In this document: positions 1 to 8,717 of the stretch, one piece after another
Position numbering within the stretch: the first letter of the stretch is position 1
How the letters are laid out: each line of letters opens with the position of its first letter
Origin: Methylococcaceae bacterium
GTDB taxonomy: Bacteria; Pseudomonadota; Gammaproteobacteria; Methylococcales; Methylomonadaceae
Assembly: GCA_005772825.1 (NCBI GenBank)
Contig: SXIP01000241.1
Coordinates: 1 to 53,749 of the forward strand
DNA length: 53,749 nucleotides
Direction of reading: 5' to 3'
Notes under the pieces: model-generated
The model's database searches: none
What the model was told of the DNA's origin: nothing
What the model saw: only the letters and a program-made list of their open reading frames with translations
Position numbers and translations under genes: made by a program

Positions 1-2
1 AA

Positions 3-338
3 CTGGATGTCTGGCAATACATTCACCTGGAAAAAATTCCTATCCCGTCCTTGTATCTGGCCAAGGAAAGACCGGTGGTGAATAAAGACGGCATGTTGAT
101 CATGGTCGACGACAATAGAATGCCGCTGACGCCGGACGACATTGTGGAAATGAAAATGGTGCGCTTTCGCACCCTGGGCTGTTACCCATTGACCGGCGCC
201 GTTGAATCAACTGCTACGACACTACCGGAAATTATCCAGGAAATGCTGCTGGCAACCACCTCTGAACGCCAGGGCCGTTTGATTGATCACGATCAGTCCG
301 GCTCAATGGAACAGAAGAAACGCGAAGGCTATTTTTAA
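3..338 (+). CDS. cysD: Sulfate adenylyltransferase subunit 2 (CysD), C-terminal part
   Basis: This is the last ~111 codons of CysD, the catalytic subunit of ATP sulfurylase, which makes adenosine 5'-phosphosulfate from sulfate and ATP in the cytoplasm, normally with the GTPase CysN. The reading frame is open from base 3 at the window edge, so the 5' end lies outside. The family's C-terminal blocks are plain: [18 protein letters not shown], then [17 protein letters not shown] and the ending KKREGYF. In most bacteria cysN follows cysD, but here the next gene downstream is a transporter gene only 25 bp away. The partner must be upstream or elsewhere. The family call is secure; whether this copy serves assimilation or a sulfation pathway cannot be told. 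Confidence 0.93.
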   Translation: MDVWQYIHLEKIPIPSLYLAKERPVVNKDGMLIMVDDNRMPLTPDDIVEMKMVRFRTLGCYPLTGAVESTATTLPEIIQEMLLATTSERQGRLIDHDQSGSMEQKKREGYF

Positions 339-363
339 ACTGATAACCTGGATTTTCATAGGC

Positions 364-2460
364 ATGAGTGATTCTATCGATAATAACAAATCCCCGCCGC
401 ATCAGCAGTCGAGACAGAAACTGCTCGGTTTTTTAGTGGCTTTGCTGGGCCTGGAGACGGAAGCCGCCAAGTCATTGGAAACGATCCGGCTTCTGGATTT
501 TGATGACGCCTCCGTGTGGCTGACTGATAGTGGCGAAAGCCTCGGTTTACGTGTCGATCACATTGTTCTGGCGCCCGCGTCAGCCGCCGCCGCGTCAGCC
601 GCGCAGACGCCTCTGGTGGCCTGTCTTGATGGCGGCAGGGGCTGGCTGGTTTTGTACGGTTTCAGCGCCGGTCGGGTGCGCGTCGCATTGGTGCAAGGCG
701 ATATTATTGAACGGCGCCGTATCAAGCCTGCCGCTGTCGGTGAATTGCTGGGACTGCCCGAAGGACGACTTGGCGAATGGTGGTTGGTGCAAGCGATGGC
801 CCCGCTCGCCAATGCCGTCAGTCCCGATCATCATGCGCATTTGTCGCCGTTAAATCGGCTCATCGAGTTGATGCGTGCCGATCACGCCGACCTGTGGCTG
901 GTGCTGGGTCTGGCCTTGGGTTCCGGGCTATTGGCGTTGGCCTCACCGGTCGCGGTGCAGGCTTTGGTCAATACAGTGACGATGGGCGGTATGGGGCAGC
1001 CCTTGCTGGTGCTATCGATTATCCTGTTTTTCTTCCTGACGTTTGCCGGCTGCGTTCATGTGCTTGAAGCCTATCTGGTGGAAATCGTACAGCGGCGGAT
1101 ATTCGTTCGGCTGGCGACGGATCTGGCTTACCGCCTGCCCAAAGTGCGCAGCGATACGTTTGATCATCATCATGGCGCGGAACTGGTCAACCGCTTCTTC
1201 GACATCCTGACGGTGCAGAAGGCCGGGTCCTCGCTGCTTCTGGATGGTTTGAGCACAGCCGTGCAAATCTGCGTCGGCTTGCTGATGCTGGCTTTCTACC
1301 ATCCTTTCCTGCTGGCCTTCGATGTGGTGCTATTGCTGTCAATCGGTTTTATCATATTTTTACTGGGCCGTGGCGGCGTTGCTACCGCCATTCAGGAATC
1401 CTTATCCAAATACGCCCTGGTTGCCTGGTTGGAAAACGTGGCCGCCTCGGTACACACATTTAAATTTAGCGGCGGCCCGGCGCTCGCTTCCCGACGCACC
1501 GACGCACTGGCACTGGCTTATTTGACCGCCAAGCGCAGCCATTACCAGGTATTGATGCGCCAGATTATCGGTTCGGTCGCCCTGTACGCGATAGCCAGTA
1601 CAGCCTTGCTCGCCATCGGCGGCTATCTGGTGATTGACGGGCACTTGACCCTGGGGCAATTGGTAGCCGCGGAATTGATCGTATCCTCCGCCCTCATTTC
1701 CCTGATCAAGTTCGGCAAGCACCTGGAAGGCTATTACGACATGATGGCTGGTACCGACAAGATCGGTCACTTGCTGGATTTGCCGCTGGAGCGCGAAGAC
1801 GGCCTATCGACGCTTATGCCCGGTCCGGTTTCGCTTGCCGTCTGTAACGTATGCTTCGACTTCGGTGCTAACAGTCCGGTGTTTGCCAATATCAATTTTC
1901 TCATTCAGCCGGGCGAGAAGGTTGCGCTATTCGGCGGCTATGCGAGCGGCAAAACCACGCTGGCAAATCTGTTGTGCGGGTTGCGCCAACCGGGGCGAGG
2001 CCATATTGAAATCAACGGCGCCGCTATCAACAACCTGCGTCTGGACGCTATGCGCAGGCGGATTGCCGTGGTCAGCCGTCTGGAGCTGATAGAAGACAGT
2101 TTGTTTGAAAATGTGCGTCTGGGCCGTTCGGAGCTTGGCGTGGATGATGTCGAACGGGCATTGGCCGCCGTTGGCCTGTCGGCAAAAGACCTCAAAACCA
2201 ACATGAGTTCGAGCGGCACCCCGTTATCCACGACGGAGGCAAGATTGTTGCTGATCGCACGGGCTATCGCCGGTCGACCCGGTTTGCTGATTCTGGACGG
2301 TATTCTTGATGAGATGGATGAAAATGCGCGCCGCCGTATCGCGCCTGTGCTGTTTGCAGACGATGCGCCGTGGACGCTGGTGGTGTTAACCGGCTCACCG
2401 ACGGTTGCCGGTTTGTGCGAACGAGTAATGAATCTGCAAGGAAACCATGAACACAGTTGA
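364..2460 (+). CDS. Type I secretion-like ABC protein, permease plus degenerate ATPase
   Basis: A 698-residue inner-membrane ABC protein with an N-terminal soluble region of ~130 residues in the place of the C39 peptidase-like domain, a hydrophobic transmembrane region (~170-450) and a C-terminal nucleotide-binding domain. The Walker A is GGYASGKTT (524-532, Lys530 kept). The other ATPase motifs are altered: the Q-loop position reads VVSRLEL, the LSGGQ signature is LSTTE (621-625), Walker B is LLILDG with Gly646 where the catalytic Glu is expected, and the switch-His region reads LTGSP. Such proteins are seen beside HlyD and TolC partners, as here. ATG 364 is chosen because the in-frame ATG at 283 lies inside cysD. 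The 3' end overlaps the next gene by 14 bp. The substrate is unknown and no passenger gene is visible nearby. Confidence 0.85.
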   Translation: MSDSIDNNKSPPHQQSRQKLLGFLVALLGLETEAAKSLETIRLLDFDDASVWLTDSGESLGLRVDHIVLAPASAAAASAAQTPLVACLDGGRGWLVLYGFSAGRVRVALVQGDIIERRRIKPAAVGELLGLPEGRLGEWWLVQAMAPLANAVSPDHHAHLSPLNRLIELMRADHADLWLVLGLALGSGLLALASPVAVQALVNTVTMGGMGQPLLVLSIILFFFLTFAGCVHVLEAYLVEIVQRRIFVRLATDLAYRLPKVRSDTFDHHHGAELVNRFFDILTVQKAGSSLLLDGLSTAVQICVGLLMLAFYHPFLLAFDVVLLLSIGFIIFLLGRGGVATAIQESLSKYALVAWLENVAASVHTFKFSGGPALASRRTDALALAYLTAKRSHYQVLMRQIIGSVALYAIASTALLAIGGYLVIDGHLTLGQLVAAELIVSSALISLIKFGKHLEGYYDMMAGTDKIGHLLDLPLEREDGLSTLMPGPVSLAVCNVCFDFGANSPVFANINFLIQPGEKVALFGGYASGKTTLANLLCGLRQPGRGHIEINGAAINNLRLDAMRRRIAVVSRLELIEDSLFENVRLGRSELGVDDVERALAAVGLSAKDLKTNMSSSGTPLSTTEARLLLIARAIAGRPGLLILDGILDEMDENARRRIAPVLFADDAPWTLVVLTGSPTVAGLCERVMNLQGNHEHS

Positions 2461-3763
2461 TATAGATAGCGGGCTTTCCGCCCTTTCGGTTGCCCGCACA
2501 CCGCGGCTGGTAACCCGCCTGGCCCGAGCCGGTGTGTGGTTGTTCCTGTTGACGCCGCCGGCATTGCTGTTAACGCCGTGGCAACAGAATATCTCCGGTA
2601 TCGGACGGGTCACCGCCTTCGCACCGCTCGAACGCAGGCAGAACATCGAAGCGCCGGTTGCCGGGCGCATCGTCCGATGGCTGGCGAAGGAGGGCGCCAA
2701 AGTCAAGGCAGGCGACGTGTTGATGGAGATTGTTGATGTCGATCCTGAATTCCTCAAGCGTCTCGGGCAACAACGTGAAGCCGCCGCTGCCAAAGTTGCG
2801 GCCAAGGAAGATGAATTACGCGCTTACCGCTTACAGATCGACAACCTGATCGCCACCCGCGATTTGCAAATCGCTACGGCCCAGTATCGGCGCGATGTGG
2901 CTCATCAGCGCGCCATTTCGGCCGGCGAAGCGATAGCGTCGGCTCGGGCGACCCTCGATGCCGCCGTTATCCAGCGTGAGCGTCTGCAACGCTTGCTGGC
3001 TGACGGCCTGGTCTCGCAACGCGATTTTGAGCTTGCCGAGCGCGATGAAGTCATCGCCAGACGTAACCTGAACAGCGCCCAGGCCGGATTGAACGCCGGA
3101 TTGGCCGAACAGCGCGCGGCAGATGCCGAGATCGGGCGTATCCGCGCCGATGCTCAGGCGCGTATTGACTCCGTCTCAGCGTCAGCCAACAAGACGCAAA
3201 GCGAATTGGAAGACAGCCGCGGCAGTCTCGCCAAGAACGAAGTCGACTTGTCGCGGCAGCAAGCCCAGATTGTTAGAGCCCCGCGCGACGGCAGCATCTT
3301 GCGGGTTTTGGTCAATCCACAGAGTGACATCGTCCGCCAGGGCGATCCGTTGCTGGTTCTGGTGCCCACGACGGATGTTAAGGCCGTTGAATTATGGGTG
3401 GATGGCAATGATGCGGCGTTGATCACGCCGGGGCGACATGCGCGTCTGCAATTCGAGGGCTGGCCGGCTATGCAGTTCGACGGCTGGCCGGAAGTCGCCG
3501 TAGGCACTTTCGGCGGCACCGTTGCTTTTGTTGATTCGAGTGACGACGACAAGGGCAAATTTCGTATACTCGTTGTGCCGGACACAAACGACCCGCCTTG
3601 GCCTTCCGAACGCTTCCTGCGTCAGGGTGTGCGTGTTAAAGGCTGGGTGTTGTTGAACCGGGTTACCATGGCCTATGAACTCTGGCGTCAGTTAAACGCC
3701 TTCCCTCCGCAAATGACGCCGGAAAGCCCGGCGACTGATCTGGTACGCCAAAAATTAAAATAA
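2447..3763 (+). CDS. HlyD-family membrane fusion protein
   Basis: A 438-residue periplasmic adaptor for a type I secretion or efflux assembly. An N-terminal membrane segment (about 29-46) is followed by a lipoyl-like half motif (about 66-95, IEAPVAGRIVRWLAKEGAKV), a long alanine- and arginine-rich helical hairpin (~105-275), a second lipoyl half (APRDGSILRVLVNP) and a beta-barrel region near the end. The start ATG overlaps the end of the ABC gene by 14 bp and has the upstream purine run AAGGAAACC, which suggests translational coupling. It should link the ABC protein to the TolC-like protein encoded 6 bp downstream. The family is clear; the cargo is not. Confidence 0.88.
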   Translation: MNTVDIDSGLSALSVARTPRLVTRLARAGVWLFLLTPPALLLTPWQQNISGIGRVTAFAPLERRQNIEAPVAGRIVRWLAKEGAKVKAGDVLMEIVDVDPEFLKRLGQQREAAAAKVAAKEDELRAYRLQIDNLIATRDLQIATAQYRRDVAHQRAISAGEAIASARATLDAAVIQRERLQRLLADGLVSQRDFELAERDEVIARRNLNSAQAGLNAGLAEQRAADAEIGRIRADAQARIDSVSASANKTQSELEDSRGSLAKNEVDLSRQQAQIVRAPRDGSILRVLVNPQSDIVRQGDPLLVLVPTTDVKAVELWVDGNDAALITPGRHARLQFEGWPAMQFDGWPEVAVGTFGGTVAFVDSSDDDKGKFRILVVPDTNDPPWPSERFLRQGVRVKGWVLLNRVTMAYELWRQLNAFPPQMTPESPATDLVRQKLK

Positions 3764-3769
3764 TCCGTT

Positions 3770-5758
3770 ATGAAACGATTTCAGCTTTTCAACGTCGGTG
3801 CGGGCTTGATAAAAAACAACCCTCAGGATTATCTTCCCGCTAAATTAACCATGCGCCGTATGCAGTCAGCACTCATAGGAAGCGTGCTGTTACCGTCGCT
3901 GCTGACCGGCTGCAGCTATTACTTCGATACCGGACCCAATCGCACTATCGCTCACCGGGTCGAAACACGCCTGAGCAACGATGAGGGATTACCGCTGGAA
4001 CAGCTGTCAAAAGTACCACCTGTAAGCGTTGAGCAAGCCCTGCCTGCATTTAAGCAACGCCGCGCCCAGGCAGTACGACTATTGCCGCCTGCCAAGCTCG
4101 ACAGTCCGCCGGTATTGAATGAGCTGCCTGAGACGGGTAAACCGTTATCCCTGGATACGACCTACCGCCCGTCACTGGAGGATAGCGCTGTCAAGCCAGA
4201 AAGCAAGCCTCAAAATACGGCTTTACCGTCGGCCAAGCCTGATGAACCGGCTGCGCCGAAAGCAGCTACCCAATCCCAAGCCGGCAAACAATTATCGATA
4301 GCGGCGGTGCGTGCCGCCGCCCTGGAAAATAACCTGGATCTGAAGATTGCCCAGATCGATCCGTCGATTGCCGCGACCACCGTCAGTGAAGAAGAAGCCA
4401 AGTTCGACGACCTGATTTTCGCCCGCGCCAAATATGGAAACAAGAACACCCCCGCGCAAAACCTTGACGTAGTGACCTTCACCCCGGCTGATCCAAATTC
4501 GTCACCGCTCAAAGGGGAAGTGGACAAGTTGACGGCTGTCCCGCAACGCACCGAAATCATGGAAATGGACGCCGGCATCGTCATTCCTTTGCGCACAGGG
4601 GCCAAGATTACAGTCAGCGCGCCTTTCGATGAAAAGAGGCAATTCAACGGCGTTGCCTCGGACCAATACCTCAATGCCTTACGTTTCTCGATTAGCCAGC
4701 CTTTGCTGCGCGATGCGGGAATCGACAACAATGTCGCCGGTATCCGCATCGCCCGCTATGAGCAACAGGTGGTGGACGTGAAAACCCGCTTACAGGCGAT
4801 TCGCGTATTGGCTGCTGTCGAACGCGCCTATTGGGGGCTTTATGTCGCCTGGGGCGAATTGGATGTCCGTCGTCAACAATACGAAAATGCGGCGGACAAT
4901 CTGGAGATGGTAAAAAAGCGCGTGGCGGCGGGACTCACCGCCGCAGTGGAACTGAACCGCGCCGAAATCGGTGTGGCTGAAAGGATGGAAGGCATGATCG
5001 TCGCCGAAACCACGCTCAAACTCCGGCAACGCCAACTCAAGTTACTGCTCAACGATCCCGGTATGGACCTGGACTCGCCAAGCGTATTGATTCCTGAAAC
5101 CCCGCCTGTTCTGGTTGAGTTCAAGTTCGACCGCGAACAACTGGCGCAACGCGCCTTGCAGGGTCGTCTGGAAATACTGGAGCTGGAATTAAAGCTGGCC
5201 GCCGATTTGACCAAGATCGATTATTTAAGTAACCAGACCCTGCCGATGTTTATGCTGGACTATAACTATGCCTCGCTGGGCCGTGATCAATCATCCTTTG
5301 GTGGCTCTTTCGATCAATCGTTCAGCGGTGACTACAATGACTGGTCGGTGGGCGTGCGTATGGAAATGCCGCTTGGCAATGAGCTACGCCGCGCCCGCTT
5401 GGATCGGTCCGTTCAGGAACGCCTGCAGCGCCTGACCACCAAGCAATTGAGAGAGTTGGGCGTACGCCGGGAAATTTATGATGCGCTGGACCAGATGGGG
5501 CAAAACTGGCAGCGTATTCTCGCAGCGCGGCAGAATGTCCTGCTCGCAGGTCTCAACTACGATGCCGAGCTGAAACAATTTCGCGAGGGCCTTAGAACCA
5601 TGACCGAAGTACTGGAAACCCTGACCCGTCTCGGCGAGGCGCAGTTACGCGAAGTACGCGCCATCGGCGATTACCAGGTCTCCATGATCGACCTTGCTTT
5701 CGCCACCGGTACCGTGCTCGGTCATAGCCGGGTCGATTTAGGCGCAGTGGCGAATTGA
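3770..5758 (+). CDS. TolC-family outer-membrane lipoprotein
   Basis: A 662-residue outer-membrane efflux protein. A lipobox LLTGC places the lipidated Cys at residue 48 from ATG 3770, or residue 21 from the alternative ATG at 3851 (MRRMQSALIG), which would give a normal-length signal peptide; 3851 may therefore be the true start. A proline- and lysine-rich linker runs to about residue 170. The rest has the alternating helix and strand pattern of the family, including the stretch VRVLAAVERAYWGLYVAW-type helix and a second half ending in FREGLRTMTEVLETLTRLGEA. It is the third gene of the set with the ABC and HlyD proteins and would form the outer-membrane channel. The lipid anchor and long linker are less common than in E. 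coli TolC. Confidence 0.85.
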   Translation: MKRFQLFNVGAGLIKNNPQDYLPAKLTMRRMQSALIGSVLLPSLLTGCSYYFDTGPNRTIAHRVETRLSNDEGLPLEQLSKVPPVSVEQALPAFKQRRAQAVRLLPPAKLDSPPVLNELPETGKPLSLDTTYRPSLEDSAVKPESKPQNTALPSAKPDEPAAPKAATQSQAGKQLSIAAVRAAALENNLDLKIAQIDPSIAATTVSEEEAKFDDLIFARAKYGNKNTPAQNLDVVTFTPADPNSSPLKGEVDKLTAVPQRTEIMEMDAGIVIPLRTGAKITVSAPFDEKRQFNGVASDQYLNALRFSISQPLLRDAGIDNNVAGIRIARYEQQVVDVKTRLQAIRVLAAVERAYWGLYVAWGELDVRRQQYENAADNLEMVKKRVAAGLTAAVELNRAEIGVAERMEGMIVAETTLKLRQRQLKLLLNDPGMDLDSPSVLIPETPPVLVEFKFDREQLAQRALQGRLEILELELKLAADLTKIDYLSNQTLPMFMLDYNYASLGRDQSSFGGSFDQSFSGDYNDWSVGVRMEMPLGNELRRARLDRSVQERLQRLTTKQLRELGVRREIYDALDQMGQNWQRILAARQNVLLAGLNYDAELKQFREGLRTMTEVLETLTRLGEAQLREVRAIGDYQVSMIDLAFATGTVLGHSRVDLGAVAN

Positions 5759-5812
5759 AGCATAATGTCAATAACGTATAGCTCGCGGCCTTACCTTTCT
5801 TGGTAAAGTGTT

Positions 5813-5829
5813 ATGTTATACTGTAACGA
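5813..5829. promoter_or_regulatory. Probable Zur box upstream of zur
   Basis: The sequence ATGTTATAC followed by TGTAACGA resembles the gammaproteobacterial Zur operator (ATGTTAT, short centre, ATAACAT), with an intact left half and a weaker right half. A TATACT hexamer at 5817-5822 lies within it and could be the -10 element. It is ~30 bp before zur, consistent with autoregulation. It is less perfect than the palindrome before the receptor gene. Confidence 0.5.
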
Positions 5830-5857
5830 CAATTTACCAGCATAAGCCATATTTATA

Positions 5858-6382
5858 ATGAATACACACGCCGAACCGAATCCGGAGCATCAGCACACTT
5901 CAGCACACGACCACAGCACCTGTATCAGTGACGCCTTAACAACCGCCGAACACTTATGCGCGGAACGCGGCGTGCAATTAACGCCGATTCGCCATAAGGT
6001 GCTGGAATTGATCTGGGCAAGCCATCAGGCCGTTAAGGCCTATGAATTGCTGGATCGCATCAAGCCCTTGCAAAGCGCCGCGAAACCGGCAACTGTTTAC
6101 CGGGCGCTGGATTTCTTGATCGAACAGGGCCTGATTCATCGCGTGGAAAGCCTGAACGCTTTTGTCGGTTGTCGCTGTTCGGGTCACCAGCATGAACAGT
6201 TATTGCTGATCTGCAAACACTGTCATGAAGTTGAAGAGCGCACCGCGACCGAAGTCATGCAGGCCTTGTCCGACGAATTCAAACAAGCCGGCTTTATTGT
6301 CCACAGCAAAGCCATCGAAGTGCATGGCATCTGTGCGAAATGTGCGGAATCCTCTGCCGATAACGCTGAATTATTGGCCTGA
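5858..6382 (+). CDS. zur: Zinc uptake regulator Zur (Fur family)
   Basis: A 174-residue Fur-superfamily repressor. A His-rich N-terminal tail (HQHTSAHDHS) precedes a winged-helix domain with the recognition region TPIRHKVLELIWASHQAVKAYELLDRI and PATVYRALDFLIEQGLIHRVES. The dimerisation domain has the two Cys pairs CKHC and CAKC expected to hold structural zinc. The pairing with a ZnuD-like receptor and two COG0523 GTPases, and the Zur-type palindrome before the receptor, argue for Zur rather than Fur. It would repress zinc uptake when zinc is sufficient. The specific assignment is inference from context; the superfamily is certain. Confidence 0.88.
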   Translation: MNTHAEPNPEHQHTSAHDHSTCISDALTTAEHLCAERGVQLTPIRHKVLELIWASHQAVKAYELLDRIKPLQSAAKPATVYRALDFLIEQGLIHRVESLNAFVGCRCSGHQHEQLLLICKHCHEVEERTATEVMQALSDEFKQAGFIVHSKAIEVHGICAKCAESSADNAELLA

Positions 6383-6446
6383 ACGCTTCGCCATTGCTGA
6401 TTTTATTCCCGGACTGGCTGTTTTCGGATAGCAAATAACGCTTGCA

Positions 6447-6467
6447 ATATGTTATGTTATAACATAT
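6447..6467. promoter_or_regulatory. Zur operator palindrome before the TonB receptor
   Basis: A perfect inverted repeat with 9-base arms, ATATGTTAT and ATAACATAT, around a 3-base centre (GTT). It matches the known Zur operator core (ATGTTATA N TATAACAT) closely. It lies ~80 bp before the receptor start and ~65 bp after the zur stop codon, so receptor transcription is probably zinc-repressed independently of zur. Confidence 0.8.
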
Positions 6468-6548
6468 CTTTTATTTCAAAATACCGGCCCGGCAAGAATT
6501 CCTGGCGCAAGCCACTTTAGGATTTTCAACCACTCTCTTTAAAACTGT

Positions 6549-8600
6549 ATGAACAAGAAACTCGTAATTTTGTTTTTAACGTCAGGCGCGCTAAGCTCCG
6601 GCGTTTGCCTGGGTGACAATACGGGCGACACTACCGTTCAGGAATTGGAAGATGTAATCGTCACCGCGCCGTTGCAAGACAATGTCTCAGAGTCCGCCGT
6701 TCCAGTCACCGTGTTAAGCGATGAGGAGTTACGCATGAAAGTCGGGCACAGCATCGGCGACACCTTGAAAAACGAACTGGGCATCAGCAGTCAATCCTTC
6801 GGTCCCGGCGTCGGCACACCGGTCATTCGCGGTCAGGCAGGCCCAAGAGTACGCGTGTTAAACAACGGTATCGGCAGTAATGACGTTTCTGCAATCAGTC
6901 CCGACCACGCAAGCAGCGTCGAACCGATGCTCGCTGAACGCATCGAGGTGCTGCGCGGTCCGGCCACTTTACTTTACGGCAGCGGAGCCATTGGCGGCGT
7001 GGTCAATGTCATCGATAACCGCATCCCCAACCTGATGCCGGATAAGCTGCTTGGCGGTGCGTTGGAACAACGCTTCGACTCGACCTCCGATGAAACCGGC
7101 ACGACGATGAAACTGGAAGGCGGACAAGGCAATATCGCCTACCACATTGACGGTTTTTACCGGCACCGCGACAATCTCGATATCGGCGGTCGCGGTGTTG
7201 ACACGGCTAAGGTGTCGATCACCGATCCGTCACTCAATGTGATCGACAACCCCAACGGTACGCTAAACAACACCGGCGCGGAGGCGCTCAGCGGTTCGGC
7301 GGGACTATCCTGGATCGGTGATCCGGGGTTTGCCGGTGCATCGATCAATCATCTGGAAAACAATTACGGCATCGCCCCGGATGGTACCGGCGAAGAAACG
7401 GTGCGCATTGCGCTCAGGCAAGACAAGTACGATTTTAAAAGCGAACTCAAAAAGCCGTTTCGCTTTGCCAAAAGCCTGCGCACCCGTCTCGGTTACACCG
7501 ACTATCAGCACACCGAAATCGCCAACGGTGAACCCGGCGCCTTTTTCACCAACAAGTCCTACGAAGGGCGGATGGAACTCACTCATGAGGATTTGGGCCC
7601 GTTACGCGGCGTGGTAGGCTTTCAGGCGCAGGCGAGTGATTTCAATGCAATCGAAAAACTCAGCGGCGACCCCATTGTGCCGCATTCACAGATCAACAGC
7701 TACGGCGTATTTGCAGTGGAATCGCTGGACATCGGCAAAGTAACCTATCAGTTCGGCACCCGCATCGAACAAACCGACATCGAACCGGACGGACTTTCCG
7801 GCTTGAGTTATACGCCGGTTAGCGCATCGGCATCAGCCGTGTGGAAAGTGGACAATAGTAACAGCCTGAACCTGGCCGTCACCCGCTCCTCGCGGGCGCC
7901 GAACGTTCAGGAACTGTTGACCAACGGTTTCCACGACGCCACCCGCAGCTTTGAAGTCGGCGATGTCAATTTAAAGGAAGAAACCTCATATAACCTGGAC
8001 CTGGGTTACCGCTTCCAATCAGATTGGCTGCGCACCGAATTTGACCTGTTCCATAACTGGGCCGTCGACTATATCGCCCAGCAACGGAGCGGCGAATTTG
8101 TTGATGAAGACGGCAATCCCTGCGTTGTCGACTGCGTGCCGCTGCTAACCACCACCCAGAACGACGCCGTTTTTAAAGGCTATGAAGCCAAATTGATTTT
8201 TCCGATGATGGAAAACCGTCACGGCATTCTCGACTTAACCTTGTTCAGCGACTACACCCGCGGCGAATTTGTCAATGGTGGCGACGTACCGCGTATGCCG
8301 CCGTTACGCTACGGCCTGCAACTGGATTATAGCCGCGACAAATTATCGAGCTATCTGCGTTTCACCCGTGCCGATCCCCAAGACCATGCCGGAGACTTTG
8401 AAACATCGACCGCCGGCTACTTTCTACTGAATCTCGGCGCGCAATATAAAATCAACGCGTATAAGGATGCGGAACTGCTGCTGTTCGCCAAAGCCAATAA
8501 CCTGCTGGATGCAAACATCCGTAATTCAACCTCGTATTTGCGCAACTTTGTCCCGGAAGCGGGACGCGGCGCGGAAATTGGCTTTAGGGTGAGTTACTGA
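6549..8600 (+). CDS. znuD: ZnuD-like TonB-dependent zinc receptor
   Basis: A 683-residue outer-membrane receptor. Residues 1-22 form a signal peptide, a TonB box follows (EDVIVTA, 34-40), then a plug domain with VIRGQAGPRVRVLNNGIG and ERIEVLRGPATLLYGSGAIGG, and a 22-strand-type barrel ending in a terminal aromatic pattern (EIGFRVSY). The plug block with SPDHASSVEPMLAERIEV is characteristic of the ZnuD group that takes up zinc or zinc complexes. It lies between zur and two COG0523 genes and has a Zur palindrome upstream. Zinc as substrate is inferred from context and family, not shown by binding residues. Confidence 0.85.
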   Translation: MNKKLVILFLTSGALSSGVCLGDNTGDTTVQELEDVIVTAPLQDNVSESAVPVTVLSDEELRMKVGHSIGDTLKNELGISSQSFGPGVGTPVIRGQAGPRVRVLNNGIGSNDVSAISPDHASSVEPMLAERIEVLRGPATLLYGSGAIGGVVNVIDNRIPNLMPDKLLGGALEQRFDSTSDETGTTMKLEGGQGNIAYHIDGFYRHRDNLDIGGRGVDTAKVSITDPSLNVIDNPNGTLNNTGAEALSGSAGLSWIGDPGFAGASINHLENNYGIAPDGTGEETVRIALRQDKYDFKSELKKPFRFAKSLRTRLGYTDYQHTEIANGEPGAFFTNKSYEGRMELTHEDLGPLRGVVGFQAQASDFNAIEKLSGDPIVPHSQINSYGVFAVESLDIGKVTYQFGTRIEQTDIEPDGLSGLSYTPVSASASAVWKVDNSNSLNLAVTRSSRAPNVQELLTNGFHDATRSFEVGDVNLKEETSYNLDLGYRFQSDWLRTEFDLFHNWAVDYIAQQRSGEFVDEDGNPCVVDCVPLLTTTQNDAVFKGYEAKLIFPMMENRHGILDLTLFSDYTRGEFVNGGDVPRMPPLRYGLQLDYSRDKLSSYLRFTRADPQDHAGDFETSTAGYFLLNLGAQYKINAYKDAELLLFAKANNLLDANIRNSTSYLRNFVPEAGRGAEIGFRVSY

Positions 8601-8717
8601 TGAAGGTGTCGAAAATCCGGCAGCGCATCGTCATGCCTGCACACAAACAAAAAACCCGTGCCGCTCCCTACACGACGGCGCTATTAATCAAGCGCACAAC
8701 GAGCTGATGACTGATTT

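Noticed and set aside
283-363. A longer N-terminus for the ABC protein starting inside cysD
   Set aside because: It would overlap the conserved cysD C-terminus by 56 bp and adds a sequence unlike the domain; ATG 364 is a better start.
1938-2564. A long minus-strand frame (208 codons) across the ABC gene
   Set aside because: It is the antisense of the nucleotide-binding domain, low in complexity (Ser/Arg/Ala) and without a plausible start or family.
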